Positions 20,110 to 30,932 of a stretch of DNA of 64,000 bases are shown here, one piece after another. Both the position numbers and the translations under genes were made by a program. Source of the DNA: an uncultured Luminiphilus sp. (lineage in GTDB: Bacteria > Pseudomonadota > Gammaproteobacteria > Pseudomonadales > Halieaceae); NCBI GenBank assembly GCA_943789425.1, contig CALSUB010000002.1, forward strand, positions 1-64,000, given 5' to 3'. Under the pieces are notes generated by a model. It had not been told where the DNA came from. It did no database searches and saw only the letters and a list, made by a program, of their open reading frames with translations. Each line of letters opens with the position of its first letter. Position 1 is the stretch's first letter.

Positions 20110-20591
20110 GGCGCTGAGGTATCGGCGTCAGGCAATACGGCGTCGGCTGAGCGCCCGTGGGTCAGGCAAAACGATAGCAGTTCGGATGCAAATCGATTTT
20201 GCTGATATTTTTCGTCCCGCTGCAGCATGTCAGGATTGGGATACCGATACCGGGCCTCAAAACGGCGTGACGTGCTGCAGTGCACTATCTCAGCCATTCT
20301 GGCGTCATGATAAAGCCTGAGATCAAAGTAACTGCCCGCCCACACCCTGGGGGTGGCACTGTGATAACGCAGCCGCATGTCAGTGGTGTAACGGCCACGG
20401 GCCGTGACCTCAAGTGCCACCGTGACATCACCAGCAGCAAAATCCCAGTCTGAGCGCTGCTCGTAATCGGGAAACAACCGCATAAGACGATGGTAGTTCA
20501 CCTCACAGAGCGCATGCAGATCTGCCAGATCTATTTGATAACCGCGACGCCGTCGCCGGCGCAATGCCGTCTGGTTTTTCTTTTCAGTCAT
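20106..20591 (-). CDS. yqiB: DUF1249 family protein (YqiB-like)
   Basis: YQIDLADLHALCEVNYHRLMRLFPDYEQ...DMRLRYHSATPRVWAGSYFDLRLYHDARMAEI. Start reassigned from 20750. Confidence 0.88.
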   Translation of the reverse strand: MTEKKNQTALRRRRRRGYQIDLADLHALCEVNYHRLMRLFPDYEQRSDWDFAAGDVTVALEVTARGRYTTDMRLRYHSATPRVWAGSYFDLRLYHDARMAEIVHCSTSRRFEARYRYPNPDMLQRDEKYQQNRFASELLSFCLTHGRSADAVLPDADTSAP

Positions 20592-20716
20592 AGACGCTAG
20601 TGTATCAAGGCCCTGCCCCCCCGCGAACAGCCAAAATCTTAACGGCTTTGGATGCTTAAAAACGCCGCTCGCAGTGGTAGACTCGCCTCCTTTATACCCG
20701 CTAGGTACTACGCCAC

Positions 20717-22153
20717 ATGATGAAGTTCCAACGCCGCTTTTGCGCTCCACTCACCCCCTTGGCTGCTTTTGTTCTGAGCTGGGTCAGTGTCACTACCCAG
20801 GCCGATACGTTGGTTGATATTTATGAGTTAGCACTAGAGAACGACGCGCTATTAAAAACCAAGGTGGCACAGTATGGTGCCGATTTGGAGCTCGAGAACC
20901 TCGCGCGCGCACCCCTGCTTCCTCAAGCGGTGGCGGGATATCAGGTGTCAGAAACCGAGACAGACACAACGTCACCGACCATTATTCAGGACCCAAACCT
21001 GGGTTTTGTCGTCATTGATGGCAACTCGGTGAGAAATATCGACAACGAGGGTTACGACGTCAGTTTGTCGCAAACGCTGTTTAATCTGTCGGCCTGGTTT
21101 GGCTGGCGAGCGGGCAAAGAAACCTCACGCCAAGCAGAAGCGAACCTCGCTGCAGCGCAGCAGGACCTGATTGTGCGCGTGGTACAGGCGTATTTTGCAG
21201 TTTTGAGGGCACAGGACAATCTGCGTGCTTCGCAAGCTCAAGAGCGCGCCTTTGAACGCCAACTTGAGCAGACGCGCCAACGCTTTGAGGTAGGTCTCAT
21301 TGCTATCACCGATGTGTATGAAGCAGAAGCGGCCAGAGACTTAGCCCAAGTAACCCGTATCGTCGACGAAAATAACGTTGCCGTAGCGAAGGAAAATCTG
21401 TCGGTGTTAACGGGTCAGGCCCCTGGCACGCTTTACGTGTTGGGAGAGGAGTTTGACCCCAGACTTCCCGAGCCCAGTGATCGATCGGAATGGGTTGATT
21501 TTGCGCTATCCAATAACAGTGAGCTTGCGGCCGCGCGTTATGCGGAAGAAGCCGCGCGTCAAAATGCCACCTCCTCCAAGATGGAGCACGCACCGACGGT
21601 CACCGCGACTTATCGTTATCAAGATACCGAAACGACTGGCAGCATCGATCAAAACCCCCCTAGCCTGTTCAATCTGCCGCCAAACTCGGATCAGACCAAT
21701 GAGACGTGGCAAGTCAGGTTTGACATGCCGTTATTTTCTGGCGGCGCGGTCAGCGCTAACCGGCGACGCGCTGCAGAGCAATTCAATGTCGCTCGTGAGT
21801 CACGCATCAACCTAACCCGCAATACCGTCACGCAAGCGCGATCCCTGCACATGACCGTCGTATCAGATGTCTCTAGAGTCAAAGCACGACAGCAGTCAAT
21901 CATCTCCAGCCAAAGTGCACTCGACGCGACGCAAGCTGGCTACGAGGTCGGCACGCGTAACATCGTAGACGTACTCAATGCGCAAAATAAGGTGTTTGCG
22001 GCACAACGTGACTACGCCAACAGTCGCTATGACTTCATCATCAATTCACTGAGGCTCAAAGAGATCGCGGGCACGCTATCTCCAGAGGATATCGCTCGGC
22101 TGGAGGGCTTTTTACTGCAGCCCGTCGCCCCGACAGCATCTGCTGCTGAGTAG
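20717..22153 (+). CDS. tolC: TolC family outer membrane channel
   Basis: 478-aa TolC-like protein with signal peptide and VDIYELALENDALLK; conserved context. Confidence 0.92.
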   Translation: MMKFQRRFCAPLTPLAAFVLSWVSVTTQADTLVDIYELALENDALLKTKVAQYGADLELENLARAPLLPQAVAGYQVSETETDTTSPTIIQDPNLGFVVIDGNSVRNIDNEGYDVSLSQTLFNLSAWFGWRAGKETSRQAEANLAAAQQDLIVRVVQAYFAVLRAQDNLRASQAQERAFERQLEQTRQRFEVGLIAITDVYEAEAARDLAQVTRIVDENNVAVAKENLSVLTGQAPGTLYVLGEEFDPRLPEPSDRSEWVDFALSNNSELAAARYAEEAARQNATSSKMEHAPTVTATYRYQDTETTGSIDQNPPSLFNLPPNSDQTNETWQVRFDMPLFSGGAVSANRRRAAEQFNVARESRINLTRNTVTQARSLHMTVVSDVSRVKARQQSIISSQSALDATQAGYEVGTRNIVDVLNAQNKVFAAQRDYANSRYDFIINSLRLKEIAGTLSPEDIARLEGFLLQPVAPTASAAE

Positions 22154-22154
22154 G

Positions 22155-23471
22155 TCAGGGCAAGTGGGCTGATAACACCGCCCATTGTGCCTCTATCACA
22201 CCGCTTTGCGCTGACTGGAAAACGCCAGCGCGAGCTCCTATTTCTGAGGCTTGACTCCGATCTGAATCCGGCCCGATCAAACCCATCACAGCGTCGGTTA
22301 GCGTCTGAAGCTCGACTTGCCGAGCGCCACCACATCGCACTAAGTCGCGGTACATGGTCGCAAAGTTAAACGTGTAAGAGCCGGTAAGAATGGGCAACTG
22401 CCACACCGCCGCTTCTAATGGGTTGTGGCCGCCGTGAGGCACCAAACTCCCGCCGACAAATACCAAATCGGCAAAACCGGTGAGCGCACCCAAAGACCCC
22501 AAGGTATCAATCAGCAATACGTCATCCGATCCTTGCATGTCGCGCTGCTCACTATGACGTATTACCTGTAAAGCCTGCATCACCGGCAGTGCGAGAATGG
22601 AGTCTGCGCGCTCTGGGTGACGCGGTGCCAGCATCAACAGCGCGTTCGGCGAGACGCCCTTCAAGGCTAAAAACGCGTTTAATACGGCCTCCTCCTCTCC
22701 GGGGTGTGTGCTGGCAGCCAACCAAACAGGTCTATCTTGAAGCGCCCCGCCCAGCCGCTGATGCTCAGCCTGATAAGCCGCCCGCAACGCCAGCGGATCC
22801 ACCGCAAATTTTAAATTTCCCGTTACGACGACCTGATCAGGGCGTGCACCCAGCGCAACCAGCCGCCTCGCGTCAGCGCGTTCCTGGGCGGCAATTACCG
22901 AAAAAGAGGCAAGCGTCGGGCGGATCACGCTCGACACGCGCGCATACCCTCTGGCAGATCGCTTTGACAGACGAGCATTCAGCAGCACCACGGCTATGGC
23001 TTTCGCATGCGCCTGTGCCACCATATTGGGCCAAATTTCAGTCTCAACAAATACGCCAACACGGGGCTGCCAGTGAGTGAGAAAGCGACGCACCGCGCCG
23101 GGGGTATCAAAAGGAATCCAATCACTAAAGACCCGCTCGCCAAAACGCTGTCGAACTTGAGCGGCGCCGGTTGGCGTCGTCGACGTAATGAGCAGGGAGA
23201 GGTCGTCCCGATCACCCAGCAAACGCTCAATGAGTGGCGCGATCGCCAAGGTCTCACCAACCGAGACCGCGTGGATCCATATCAGCTTGGGTGGCCGAGA
23301 CGCCGGCGCGGTGCCATACCAGCCTAGGCGACGCCATAAATGCGCTCGATAACCTGTTTGATTCCGCCCACGCCACCATAGACGCGCCAGAAAGAGTGGC
23401 ACTAAGAGCCGCATCACCCAGGAATAAACAAGGCGATTAATAGAAGGGGACCACCGGTTTCGAACGCTCAA
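22155..23471 (-). CDS. waaA: 3-deoxy-D-manno-octulosonic acid transferase
   Basis: WIHAVSVGETLAIAPLI, FVETEIWPN, VGGSLVPHGGHNPLEAA motifs. Confidence 0.95.
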   Translation of the reverse strand: MSVRNRWSPSINRLVYSWVMRLLVPLFLARLWWRGRNQTGYRAHLWRRLGWYGTAPASRPPKLIWIHAVSVGETLAIAPLIERLLGDRDDLSLLITSTTPTGAAQVRQRFGERVFSDWIPFDTPGAVRRFLTHWQPRVGVFVETEIWPNMVAQAHAKAIAVVLLNARLSKRSARGYARVSSVIRPTLASFSVIAAQERADARRLVALGARPDQVVVTGNLKFAVDPLALRAAYQAEHQRLGGALQDRPVWLAASTHPGEEEAVLNAFLALKGVSPNALLMLAPRHPERADSILALPVMQALQVIRHSEQRDMQGSDDVLLIDTLGSLGALTGFADLVFVGGSLVPHGGHNPLEAAVWQLPILTGSYTFNFATMYRDLVRCGGARQVELQTLTDAVMGLIGPDSDRSQASEIGARAGVFQSAQSGVIEAQWAVLSAHLP

Positions 23472-23511
23472 GACAATCGTATACTCTCAAACTGATCAGA
23501 GGGAGCCTACC

Positions 23512-24123
23512 ATGCCACAGCCACCCCACGCCGATGTCCGTGGATTTTTGCCAGACGACGAGGGCCTGCAACTTTACGAGTGGGCACTGGCCGCAACCGC
23601 TACTGGCCCTCTTTTGGAAATTGGCAGCTACTGCGGTCGCTCAACGATCTGGTTAGGTCAAGCTGCACAAGCACGGCAAACCGCCGTATTCGCAATAGAC
23701 CATCATCGCGGCTCTGAGGAGCATCAAGTAGGAGAGAGCCACCATGATGCTGAGTTAGTAAACGACGAAGGATTATTCGATACCTTTGCGGCGTTTCGTC
23801 GCAATATCGCTCAGGCTGATCTCGAGCAAGTCGTCATTCCCATCGTAACCGGAAGTGCACAGTTCGCAGCTCATTGGGCGGGCCCATTAAGCGTTGTATT
23901 TATCGATGGTGGTCATAGCCTCGACGCGGCGCTCGCTGATTATCGCCACTGGGCTCCGCGTATCGGACCGGGCGGGGTCCTCGCCATTCACGACGTTTTT
24001 CCAGACCCTGCTGACGGTGGTCAGGCGCCTCATACTATTTGGCGGCTGGCGCAACAATCAGGGCTCTTTGCCCCCGAGGGAACAGTGGGAAGCCTGCGCG
24101 CCCTGCGCCGACTGGCGGGCTGA
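23512..24123 (+). CDS. Class I SAM-dependent methyltransferase
   Basis: LLEIGSYCGRSTIWLG and VVFIDGGHSLDAALADYRHWAPRIGPGGVLAIHDVF. Confidence 0.85.
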   Translation: MPQPPHADVRGFLPDDEGLQLYEWALAATATGPLLEIGSYCGRSTIWLGQAAQARQTAVFAIDHHRGSEEHQVGESHHDAELVNDEGLFDTFAAFRRNIAQADLEQVVIPIVTGSAQFAAHWAGPLSVVFIDGGHSLDAALADYRHWAPRIGPGGVLAIHDVFPDPADGGQAPHTIWRLAQQSGLFAPEGTVGSLRALRRLAG

Positions 24124-24143
24124 CGCACTCACTAGACCCCCGC

Positions 24144-25223
24144 CTACGGCGACGATATCTCTAGCGAGTCATTCAGAGTCGAGCCCATAAATAGCCGACA
24201 AGCCGCGGTGTGCTCAGTCAGTGCATCCGCTGCCAATAACACGGCACCCGCGGTCCACGTGGGCTTTTCTAATGGCCAGAGCGTCCGCTCAGCAAACTGA
24301 TACCCAGTCCACCATGCGCCATCATTATCTCGCCACTGCGCCAACCAGCTGAACAATTCGGCTGCCTGCTCTCGCTGCCCCGCTGCCAATAATGCCAAGG
24401 TCAACTCGCAGGATTCTGCGACGGTGGCCCAGGGCTGGTGATTTTCACAGCGACAGCCGATCCCGGGCTCAACAAATTCTGACCAACGACTGCTCAACCG
24501 CTGTTGCGCCGCTTCGCCTTCGAACACTCCGGTTAAGATCGGGTAAAACCAGTCCATTGCATAGCGAGACTTGCTCTCCCAAGTGCGATCAAAGCGTGCC
24601 GGCTTATGTCGTAATGCCTCACCGAGTCGTGATCTGGCGTTTTCCCAATGATCTCGCTTTTGACCTAGCTGATCGGCGATCAATATGCCGCACTCCAGCG
24701 ATTTGTAGATAGAACTGCAGCCGGTCACCAATGCGTCACCTAGTGGCGCACCCAAGCTGTCAACCGCCCAATCAATCTCGCCCTCTGGGCCCTGATAACG
24801 CAATACAAACTCTAGTGCGCGCACAACCACAGGAAACAACCGCTCGAGGAATAGGGCATCTTGTGCAATCAAAAAATGATGCCAAACCCCTGTCGCAATA
24901 TAGGCTATGTAATTGGTCTCGCGTCGCTCCACTGATCGATCGGGTTGGCCCCCGCGGTAACAGGCCCACCAACTACCATCGACAAGCTGCGTGTCTGACA
25001 GCCAGAAATAGGCGCGCTCTGCCGCATCCATTTCACCGGCAATACTCAGCGCCATCGCTGCCTCGGTGTGATCCCAGGGGTCAGTGTGCCCTCCCTCGAA
25101 CCACGGTATTTCGCCAGATGGCTTTTGGGTATTCAGGATGAAGTCGACGGTTGGCCGCAACCAGCTATCAGGATACGAACCGCCGCTCAGTCGCATGGTC
25201 TGCACAGATGGCGCCGTCATCAT
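24144..25223 (-). CDS. Prenyltransferase/terpenoid-cyclase-like alpha-alpha barrel protein
   Basis: Repeated helical motifs (DFILNTQKPSGEIPWFEGGHTDPWDHTEAAMAL; QLVDGSWWACYRGG; DNDGAWWTGYQ). Confidence 0.65.
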   Translation of the reverse strand: MMTAPSVQTMRLSGGSYPDSWLRPTVDFILNTQKPSGEIPWFEGGHTDPWDHTEAAMALSIAGEMDAAERAYFWLSDTQLVDGSWWACYRGGQPDRSVERRETNYIAYIATGVWHHFLIAQDALFLERLFPVVVRALEFVLRYQGPEGEIDWAVDSLGAPLGDALVTGCSSIYKSLECGILIADQLGQKRDHWENARSRLGEALRHKPARFDRTWESKSRYAMDWFYPILTGVFEGEAAQQRLSSRWSEFVEPGIGCRCENHQPWATVAESCELTLALLAAGQREQAAELFSWLAQWRDNDGAWWTGYQFAERTLWPLEKPTWTAGAVLLAADALTEHTAACRLFMGSTLNDSLEISSP

Positions 25224-25927
25224 GCGGGCTTAGTAAAATACAAAATAATGCTTTTACCCATAAACGGATTGAGTAGCCCATCGATCGCACGGGTCAGCCA
25301 TGGCCTTTTCATCAAGTCCCATACTAGGAGGCGGTGATAAGCTTTAACCAGCCACGGCTCTCGGTCGTGGCGCCAAAAAAGGCACTTTAACCACCAGTAA
25401 GGCACGTGCAAGGCATGAGCGCTACCCCGGCCAACACACACAAAACCCAAACGCTCCACTTCACGACGGAGATGCGTGGCGTCAAAAATACGAATATGCC
25501 CACCAGGGCTCGTTCGATACCCCTCACTCAAGCGCCAGCAAATCCACTCTGGCCATTGGCGCGGCACACTGATCCCCAGTTTGCCACCGGGTTTTAAAAC
25601 CCGCATGGCCTCCTCTAGTACCAGGAGGTAGTTTGGAATGTGCTCTAGTATCTCACTGGCAATCACGACATCGGCGGTATTATCGGCGATGGGCAGTACG
25701 GTGGCATCACCCACTCCAAATCCAATCTCGCCCTGAGGCGAATGACACTGCATGTCGCTCATTCTTTCAGTAGCAGTCGCTAGCGCCGTTTCAGAGAGAT
25801 CGATACCCACTGCGTGAACGTCGGGCAAACAATACGCTGCCAAGGAATGTCGACCCTCGCCACAACCGATATCCAAACACAGATCACCTGGTTTCAGCGC
25901 CAATGCGTCTAAATCCAGCGTCAGCAT
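25220..25927 (-). CDS. Class I SAM-dependent methyltransferase
   Basis: CLDIGCGEGRHSLAAY; ASEILEHIPNYLLVLEEAMRVLKPGGKLGISVP. Confidence 0.9.
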   Translation of the reverse strand: MLTLDLDALALKPGDLCLDIGCGEGRHSLAAYCLPDVHAVGIDLSETALATATERMSDMQCHSPQGEIGFGVGDATVLPIADNTADVVIASEILEHIPNYLLVLEEAMRVLKPGGKLGISVPRQWPEWICWRLSEGYRTSPGGHIRIFDATHLRREVERLGFVCVGRGSAHALHVPYWWLKCLFWRHDREPWLVKAYHRLLVWDLMKRPWLTRAIDGLLNPFMGKSIILYFTKPA

Positions 25928-27165
25928 GAATCAATGCATCGCTGATACTGCTCGACCATCTGTCGAGCGCAGACCGACCAAGAGAAAGTGCGATGCGCGC
26001 GGTGTTGCCCTCGATTGATCAGCTCGGCAGCTACATCAGCATCGGACAACACCACATCAACCGCCTCAGCAAGTGCTTTGGCATCGCCGGCAGACACCAA
26101 TAACCCGCCATCACCCACCACCTCTGCTAACGCACCACCATCACTCGATACCAGTGGAATACCGGACGCCATCGCTTCGACAGCCGGCAAGCCAAACCCC
26201 TCGTAAAGTGATGGGACCACTGCGACCGTGCTCTCTGCGTACAAGCGAACAATATCAGCGTGGGAAGCGCCGCCTACAAAGTGAATGCGGTCACCGAGTT
26301 GTAGTTGACTGATCAGCGCCTCGGTGTCACCCCCGGGCTTCGGTGAGGCAATTAACACCAACTGCAGGGCCGGTCGGTCAGCGCTGAGTAATTTAAACGC
26401 GTGTAACAATACAGCCAAGCCCTTTAAGGGCGCGTCAGCAGACGCTGTCGCGATCAACTGAGCGGATTTTCGGGTAACATCCGGCAACGCTCGGAACAAC
26501 TCAGTATCCACCCCATTGGGTATGACCTGGATGGCACTGGGCAGAACACCAAAGTCGGTGGCAATGTCAGCTGCTGACGCACTCGAGACGGTCACAATGT
26601 GATTCAGTTGCGCAGCTACTCGCGCCTGCATCGTTAAAAAAGAATGCCAGCGGCGAACCAATAATCGCGCACGCCAGCCTGACGCACCGGCCAACGCCAT
26701 GTTCAAATCGCGACTAATAGGATGATGAATCGTGGTCACGACGGGCAGGCCCGCCTGTTGCAGATCAAGAATGCCATCTGCCAGCGTTTGGTTGTCGTGT
26801 ATGACATCAAAGTGCTGGGCATGGGTCAGTATCCAATCACGTGCGCGTTCACCAAAAGTCCAAGGCTCAACGAAGCCGCCGCTTAATTTGCTAATCCACT
26901 CTCGCCGATTCAAAGGGTCGCGCAGTTCAGTTCGTGTGACGCTCCCTAAATCTCGGGCGTATAGATCAAGACTCGGTAGCTTAATCAGCCTGACAGTGTC
27001 AGCGAGGTCTGGATAGGGCGGCCCCGAAATCACCGTCACCTCATGACCCAATGCCGTCAGCGATTGACTGAGATAACGCAGATAAACGCCCTGCCCGCCC
27101 GAAAAGGGGGCAGACCGATAACCCAACAGCGCAATGCGGAGGCCGCGCTCAGGGCGCTGATCCAT
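25921..27165 (-). CDS. Glycosyltransferase family 4 protein
   Basis: N-terminal GGQGVYLRYLSQSL and C-terminal VPSLYEGFGLPAVEAMASGIPLVSSDGGALAEVVGDGG. Confidence 0.93.
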   Translation of the reverse strand: MDQRPERGLRIALLGYRSAPFSGGQGVYLRYLSQSLTALGHEVTVISGPPYPDLADTVRLIKLPSLDLYARDLGSVTRTELRDPLNRREWISKLSGGFVEPWTFGERARDWILTHAQHFDVIHDNQTLADGILDLQQAGLPVVTTIHHPISRDLNMALAGASGWRARLLVRRWHSFLTMQARVAAQLNHIVTVSSASAADIATDFGVLPSAIQVIPNGVDTELFRALPDVTRKSAQLIATASADAPLKGLAVLLHAFKLLSADRPALQLVLIASPKPGGDTEALISQLQLGDRIHFVGGASHADIVRLYAESTVAVVPSLYEGFGLPAVEAMASGIPLVSSDGGALAEVVGDGGLLVSAGDAKALAEAVDVVLSDADVAAELINRGQHRAHRTFSWSVCARQMVEQYQRCIDSC

Positions 27166-27357
27166 CCCAGTGAGCGCAGGATGAGGCGAATGAATCGGCG
27201 CGTTAATGGGTTACTCCAGATCGAGAAAACTAATGGCAGTCTGCCTGCCACAATATCGGCTGACAGCGTCAAAGTACAGCGGCGCTGAGTGTATCGCCCA
27301 CTCGCCAAGCCTGCCACCGGGCTGTAGACTGCGAGCGTCCTATAAAGTCATACCGTT

Positions 27358-28266
27358 ATGTCACTTTCCACGCACTACAAGGGCATCATTCTCGCTGGTG
27401 GATCTGGTACCCGACTGCACCCATTAACGACTACCGTCAGCAAGCAGCTGATGCCAGTCTATGACAAACCCATGATTTACTACCCGCTTGCCACCCTGAT
27501 GCAATCGGGTATACGTGATGTGCTGATCATTACCACGCCGCAAGATCAACTGGCCTACGCCGATTTATTGGGGGATGGCCGCCAGTGGGGAATCAATATC
27601 CAATACACACTGCAACCTAGCCCAGACGGCTTGGCACAGGCTTTTTTACTCGGGGAGGACTTTATTGGCGACGCGCCGGTCTGTTTGATTCTGGGCGATA
27701 ACATTTTTTACGGTGCCGGTCTCACGACCAAGCTGAGGCGGGCTGCGCAACGTGATGACGCAGCATCGGTCTTTGCCTACTACGTCAATGACCCAGAGCG
27801 CTATGGCGTGGTTGAATTTGACGCCCAAGGGTGTGCCATTGGGATTGAAGAAAAGCCAGACCAGCCGCGCTCACACTATGCCGTCACCGGTCTGTATTTT
27901 TATAATAACGATGTCATCTCGGTCGCCAAGGGTATCCGCCCTTCTGCGCGAGGTGAGCTCGAAATTACCGATATTAATCGCCATTATCTCGCGCAGGGCA
28001 CATTACAAGTCGAAGTCATGGGGCAAGGCACCGCATGGCTCGATACCGGCACGCACCAATCATTGCTCGATGCCGGCAACTTCATCCGCGTCATTGAAGA
28101 ACGGCAAGGCCTCAAGGTCGCTTGCTTAGAGGAAATCGCCTATCGGCTAGGCTACATTGATGCCGATCAGGTGCTGGCATTGGCCGCACCGCTAACCAAA
28201 AGCGGTTACGGCGTTTACTTAGAACGACTCGTGAATGAAGGCGAGTTCATCTTCGATGGAGATTGA
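27358..28266 (+). CDS. rfbA: Glucose-1-phosphate thymidylyltransferase
   Basis: [36 protein letters not shown] signature. Confidence 0.97.
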   Translation: MSLSTHYKGIILAGGSGTRLHPLTTTVSKQLMPVYDKPMIYYPLATLMQSGIRDVLIITTPQDQLAYADLLGDGRQWGINIQYTLQPSPDGLAQAFLLGEDFIGDAPVCLILGDNIFYGAGLTTKLRRAAQRDDAASVFAYYVNDPERYGVVEFDAQGCAIGIEEKPDQPRSHYAVTGLYFYNNDVISVAKGIRPSARGELEITDINRHYLAQGTLQVEVMGQGTAWLDTGTHQSLLDAGNFIRVIEERQGLKVACLEEIAYRLGYIDADQVLALAAPLTKSGYGVYLERLVNEGEFIFDGD

Positions 28267-28825
28267 ACCCACACCGATAGCGGGCGCTTCTATACTGCGC
28301 CCTAACGTCCATGGTGATGCCCGTGGATTTTTTCTTGAAACTTGGCACGCAGATCGATATGCCGAAGCGGGCATCGACCAGCCATTTGTTCAAGATAATC
28401 ACAGCCGGTCATCACGCGGGATTCTACGTGGAATGCATTTCCAAACGACGCAGCCACAAGGCAAGCTCGTCCGGGTGACTTCAGGCGAAGTCTTTGATGT
28501 GATCGTCGATTGCCGCGCCGATTCACCAAGTTGTGGCCAGTGGTATGGCGTCACACTGACAGCGGAAAATCACAAACAACTCTGGGTGCCACCTGGCTGT
28601 GCTCACGGCTTTTATGCTTTAAGCGACAGCGCCGACTTTTTGTACAAGTGCACCGACTACTACCACCCCGGCAGCGAAATCACGTTGGCCTGGGATGACC
28701 CGACCGTTGGCATCAATTGGCCCATCCTCAACGGAACACGGCCTCAAGTGTCAGAGAAGGACTGCCACGGTATTCACTGGGACGACCTGCCCTTGTTCAG
28801 CAATGAAGCACTCCGTCAGCCGTAA
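28256..28825 (+). CDS. rfbC: dTDP-4-dehydrorhamnose 3,5-epimerase
   Basis: [43 protein letters not shown]. Start likely ATG 28256. Confidence 0.96.
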   Translation: MEIEPTPIAGASILRPNVHGDARGFFLETWHADRYAEAGIDQPFVQDNHSRSSRGILRGMHFQTTQPQGKLVRVTSGEVFDVIVDCRADSPSCGQWYGVTLTAENHKQLWVPPGCAHGFYALSDSADFLYKCTDYYHPGSEITLAWDDPTVGINWPILNGTRPQVSEKDCHGIHWDDLPLFSNEALRQP

Positions 28826-28969
28826 CCACCCATCCCAAGCACAACATAAGCACACAAGGTTCTAAGGTGACACGGTTTGGATGCCCCCACTAGTAGTTGT
28901 ATCCCCGTGCGCCGATCGATAAGCACGCGATCGATGGCGTGAGCTACTTCAATGGCTTAAACCAAATCG

Positions 28970-30028
28970 CTACAGCAGTGGCCGCCACCAGTCCTCGTTG
29001 TCGAGATACCAATCAACCGTTTTACTGAGTCCACTTTCAAAAGTCTCCTCAGGCACAAAGCCCAGCTCACTTTCGATTTTTGATGCATCAATCGCATAAC
29101 GCCAATCGTGGCCAGCACGATCCGTCACAAACTCGATCAGGCTCTCGCTGGACACACTCCGCGCCGGCGGTGCATTTGGAAATCGTCGAGCTAACGTATC
29201 GTCCCCTGCAAAGCGTTCGTCTAGCACCCGGCACAGCAATCTCACGATATCGAGATTAGCCCATTCATTCTGACCACCAATGTTATAGACCTCACCTGAT
29301 GTACCTCTCTGAAGCACAGCCGCAATGCCACGGGCGTGATCTGCCACATATAGCCAATCACGAATATTGGTGCCATCACCATAAATAGGCAGTGCGCCAC
29401 CGTCTAAAATACGCGTCAGGCACAGGGGGATTAATTTCTCGGGGAAGTGATAGGGCCCGTAATTATTCGAGCAATTACTTGTCGTGACCTGCAACCCATA
29501 AGTATGGTGATACGCCCGCACCATGTGATCACTCCCCGCCTTACTCGCCGAATAAGGGGAATTCGGCTCGTAGCGAGTGGTCTCTGTGAAAGGTGGGTCA
29601 TTAAGAGTGAGTGATCCGTATACCTCGTCCGTAGAAACGTGATGAAAACGGTGCTCGCAACCCGAGCCCGACAGCCAAGCGTTACGAGCAGCGGAAAGTA
29701 AGACGTGGGTGCCCTGAAGATTCGTGCGGATAAACTCATCGGGGCCCGTGATCGATCGGTCGACATGGCTCTCTGCAGCAAAATGCACGATGGTGTCAGT
29801 ACCATAGTCGCTCATGACACGCGCCACGAGCGCCGAATCACAAATATCTCCTTCGACAAATTCAACGCGGCCACTGCCTTCCAACGGCGCTAAGCTGGCG
29901 CGATTCCCGGCATAGGTGAGCGCATCGAGGACCACTAAAGTGTGGTCCGGGTGCGCCTGCGCCCAATGGTTCACAAAGTTCACACCAATGAACCCCGCGC
30001 CACCGGTTACCAGCAAAGACTGTGTCAC
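28970..30028 (-). CDS. rfbB: dTDP-glucose 4,6-dehydratase
   Basis: VTGGAGFIGVNFV, HFAAESHVDRSI, VSTDEVYGSL, YSASKAGSDHMVRAYHHTYGL. Confidence 0.97.
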   Translation of the reverse strand: MTQSLLVTGGAGFIGVNFVNHWAQAHPDHTLVVLDALTYAGNRASLAPLEGSGRVEFVEGDICDSALVARVMSDYGTDTIVHFAAESHVDRSITGPDEFIRTNLQGTHVLLSAARNAWLSGSGCEHRFHHVSTDEVYGSLTLNDPPFTETTRYEPNSPYSASKAGSDHMVRAYHHTYGLQVTTSNCSNNYGPYHFPEKLIPLCLTRILDGGALPIYGDGTNIRDWLYVADHARGIAAVLQRGTSGEVYNIGGQNEWANLDIVRLLCRVLDERFAGDDTLARRFPNAPPARSVSSESLIEFVTDRAGHDWRYAIDASKIESELGFVPEETFESGLSKTVDWYLDNEDWWRPLL

Positions 30029-30032
30029 GATA

Positions 30033-30932
30033 TTAAGACTCCCTCGCCTTGACGGCTCTTAAATTGTCACGCAACGCATCGCGCCAAGGGCGCTGCACCA
30101 CGCCTAGTTGGTGACACGTTTGTTTTACATTCAGCACACCGTAAGCGGGCCGCTTAGCCGCAGTCGGAAATGCTGAGGTGGTAATGGGATCTACCGTGAC
30201 CGGGGTCGTTAACAACCCGATGGCCGTCGCCTCGTCACGAATAGCGCAGGCAAATTCATACCAACTGATTTCACCTTCGTCGCTCCAATGGAAAAGACCC
30301 ACCGCCTCAGGCGCCTGCGCAAGGCGCCAACAAATATCAGCTAAGCCGGATGCTGCCGTAGGCGCACCCATCTGGTCACTGACAACGCCCACGACGCCGC
30401 GCTCTCGCATGAGTTGTAACATCGTGAGCATAAAATTCTTGCCTTGAGGGGCATAGACCCAACTCGTGCGCACCACCGCATGGCTCGCGTCACTGGCGAG
30501 TACTGCTTGCTCCCCCTGTAATTTCGTTTCGCCATAGACCCCAAGTGGTGCAGGGTTGTCTGTCGTTAGGTAAGGAGTTTTTGCGGCGCCATCAAACACA
30601 AAATCAGTCGACACGTGCACGAGGCGAATACCCCGTTCGGCACAGAGTGTGGCTAATCGTTGCGGTGCTTGAGCATTGAGCGCCTGCGCAGTGTCGCGAT
30701 CATCTTCTGCCGCATCCACCGCTGTGTAGGCAGCGGCGTTAATGATTATTTGGGGTGACAAGCGTTGCAGACAATCACGTAGAACCCCTTCGTCGGTCAC
30801 ATCACATTGCACTCGAGTCAGCCCATTAACACGCAGTTGCGATGGCGCTGCTGCCACACACGCTTGCCCAAGTTGACCGCCCGCGCCCAACACCAGTGCC
30901 CGCGAATCACTCACAAATGCGCTTCTAGCCAC
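30033..30932 (-). CDS. rfbD: dTDP-4-dehydrorhamnose reductase
   Basis: VLGAGGQLGQA, INAAAYTAVDAAEDD, VSTDFVFDG, GVYGETKLQGEQAV. Confidence 0.95.
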   Translation of the reverse strand: MARSAFVSDSRALVLGAGGQLGQACVAAAPSQLRVNGLTRVQCDVTDEGVLRDCLQRLSPQIIINAAAYTAVDAAEDDRDTAQALNAQAPQRLATLCAERGIRLVHVSTDFVFDGAAKTPYLTTDNPAPLGVYGETKLQGEQAVLASDASHAVVRTSWVYAPQGKNFMLTMLQLMRERGVVGVVSDQMGAPTAASGLADICWRLAQAPEAVGLFHWSDEGEISWYEFACAIRDEATAIGLLTTPVTVDPITTSAFPTAAKRPAYGVLNVKQTCHQLGVVQRPWRDALRDNLRAVKARES

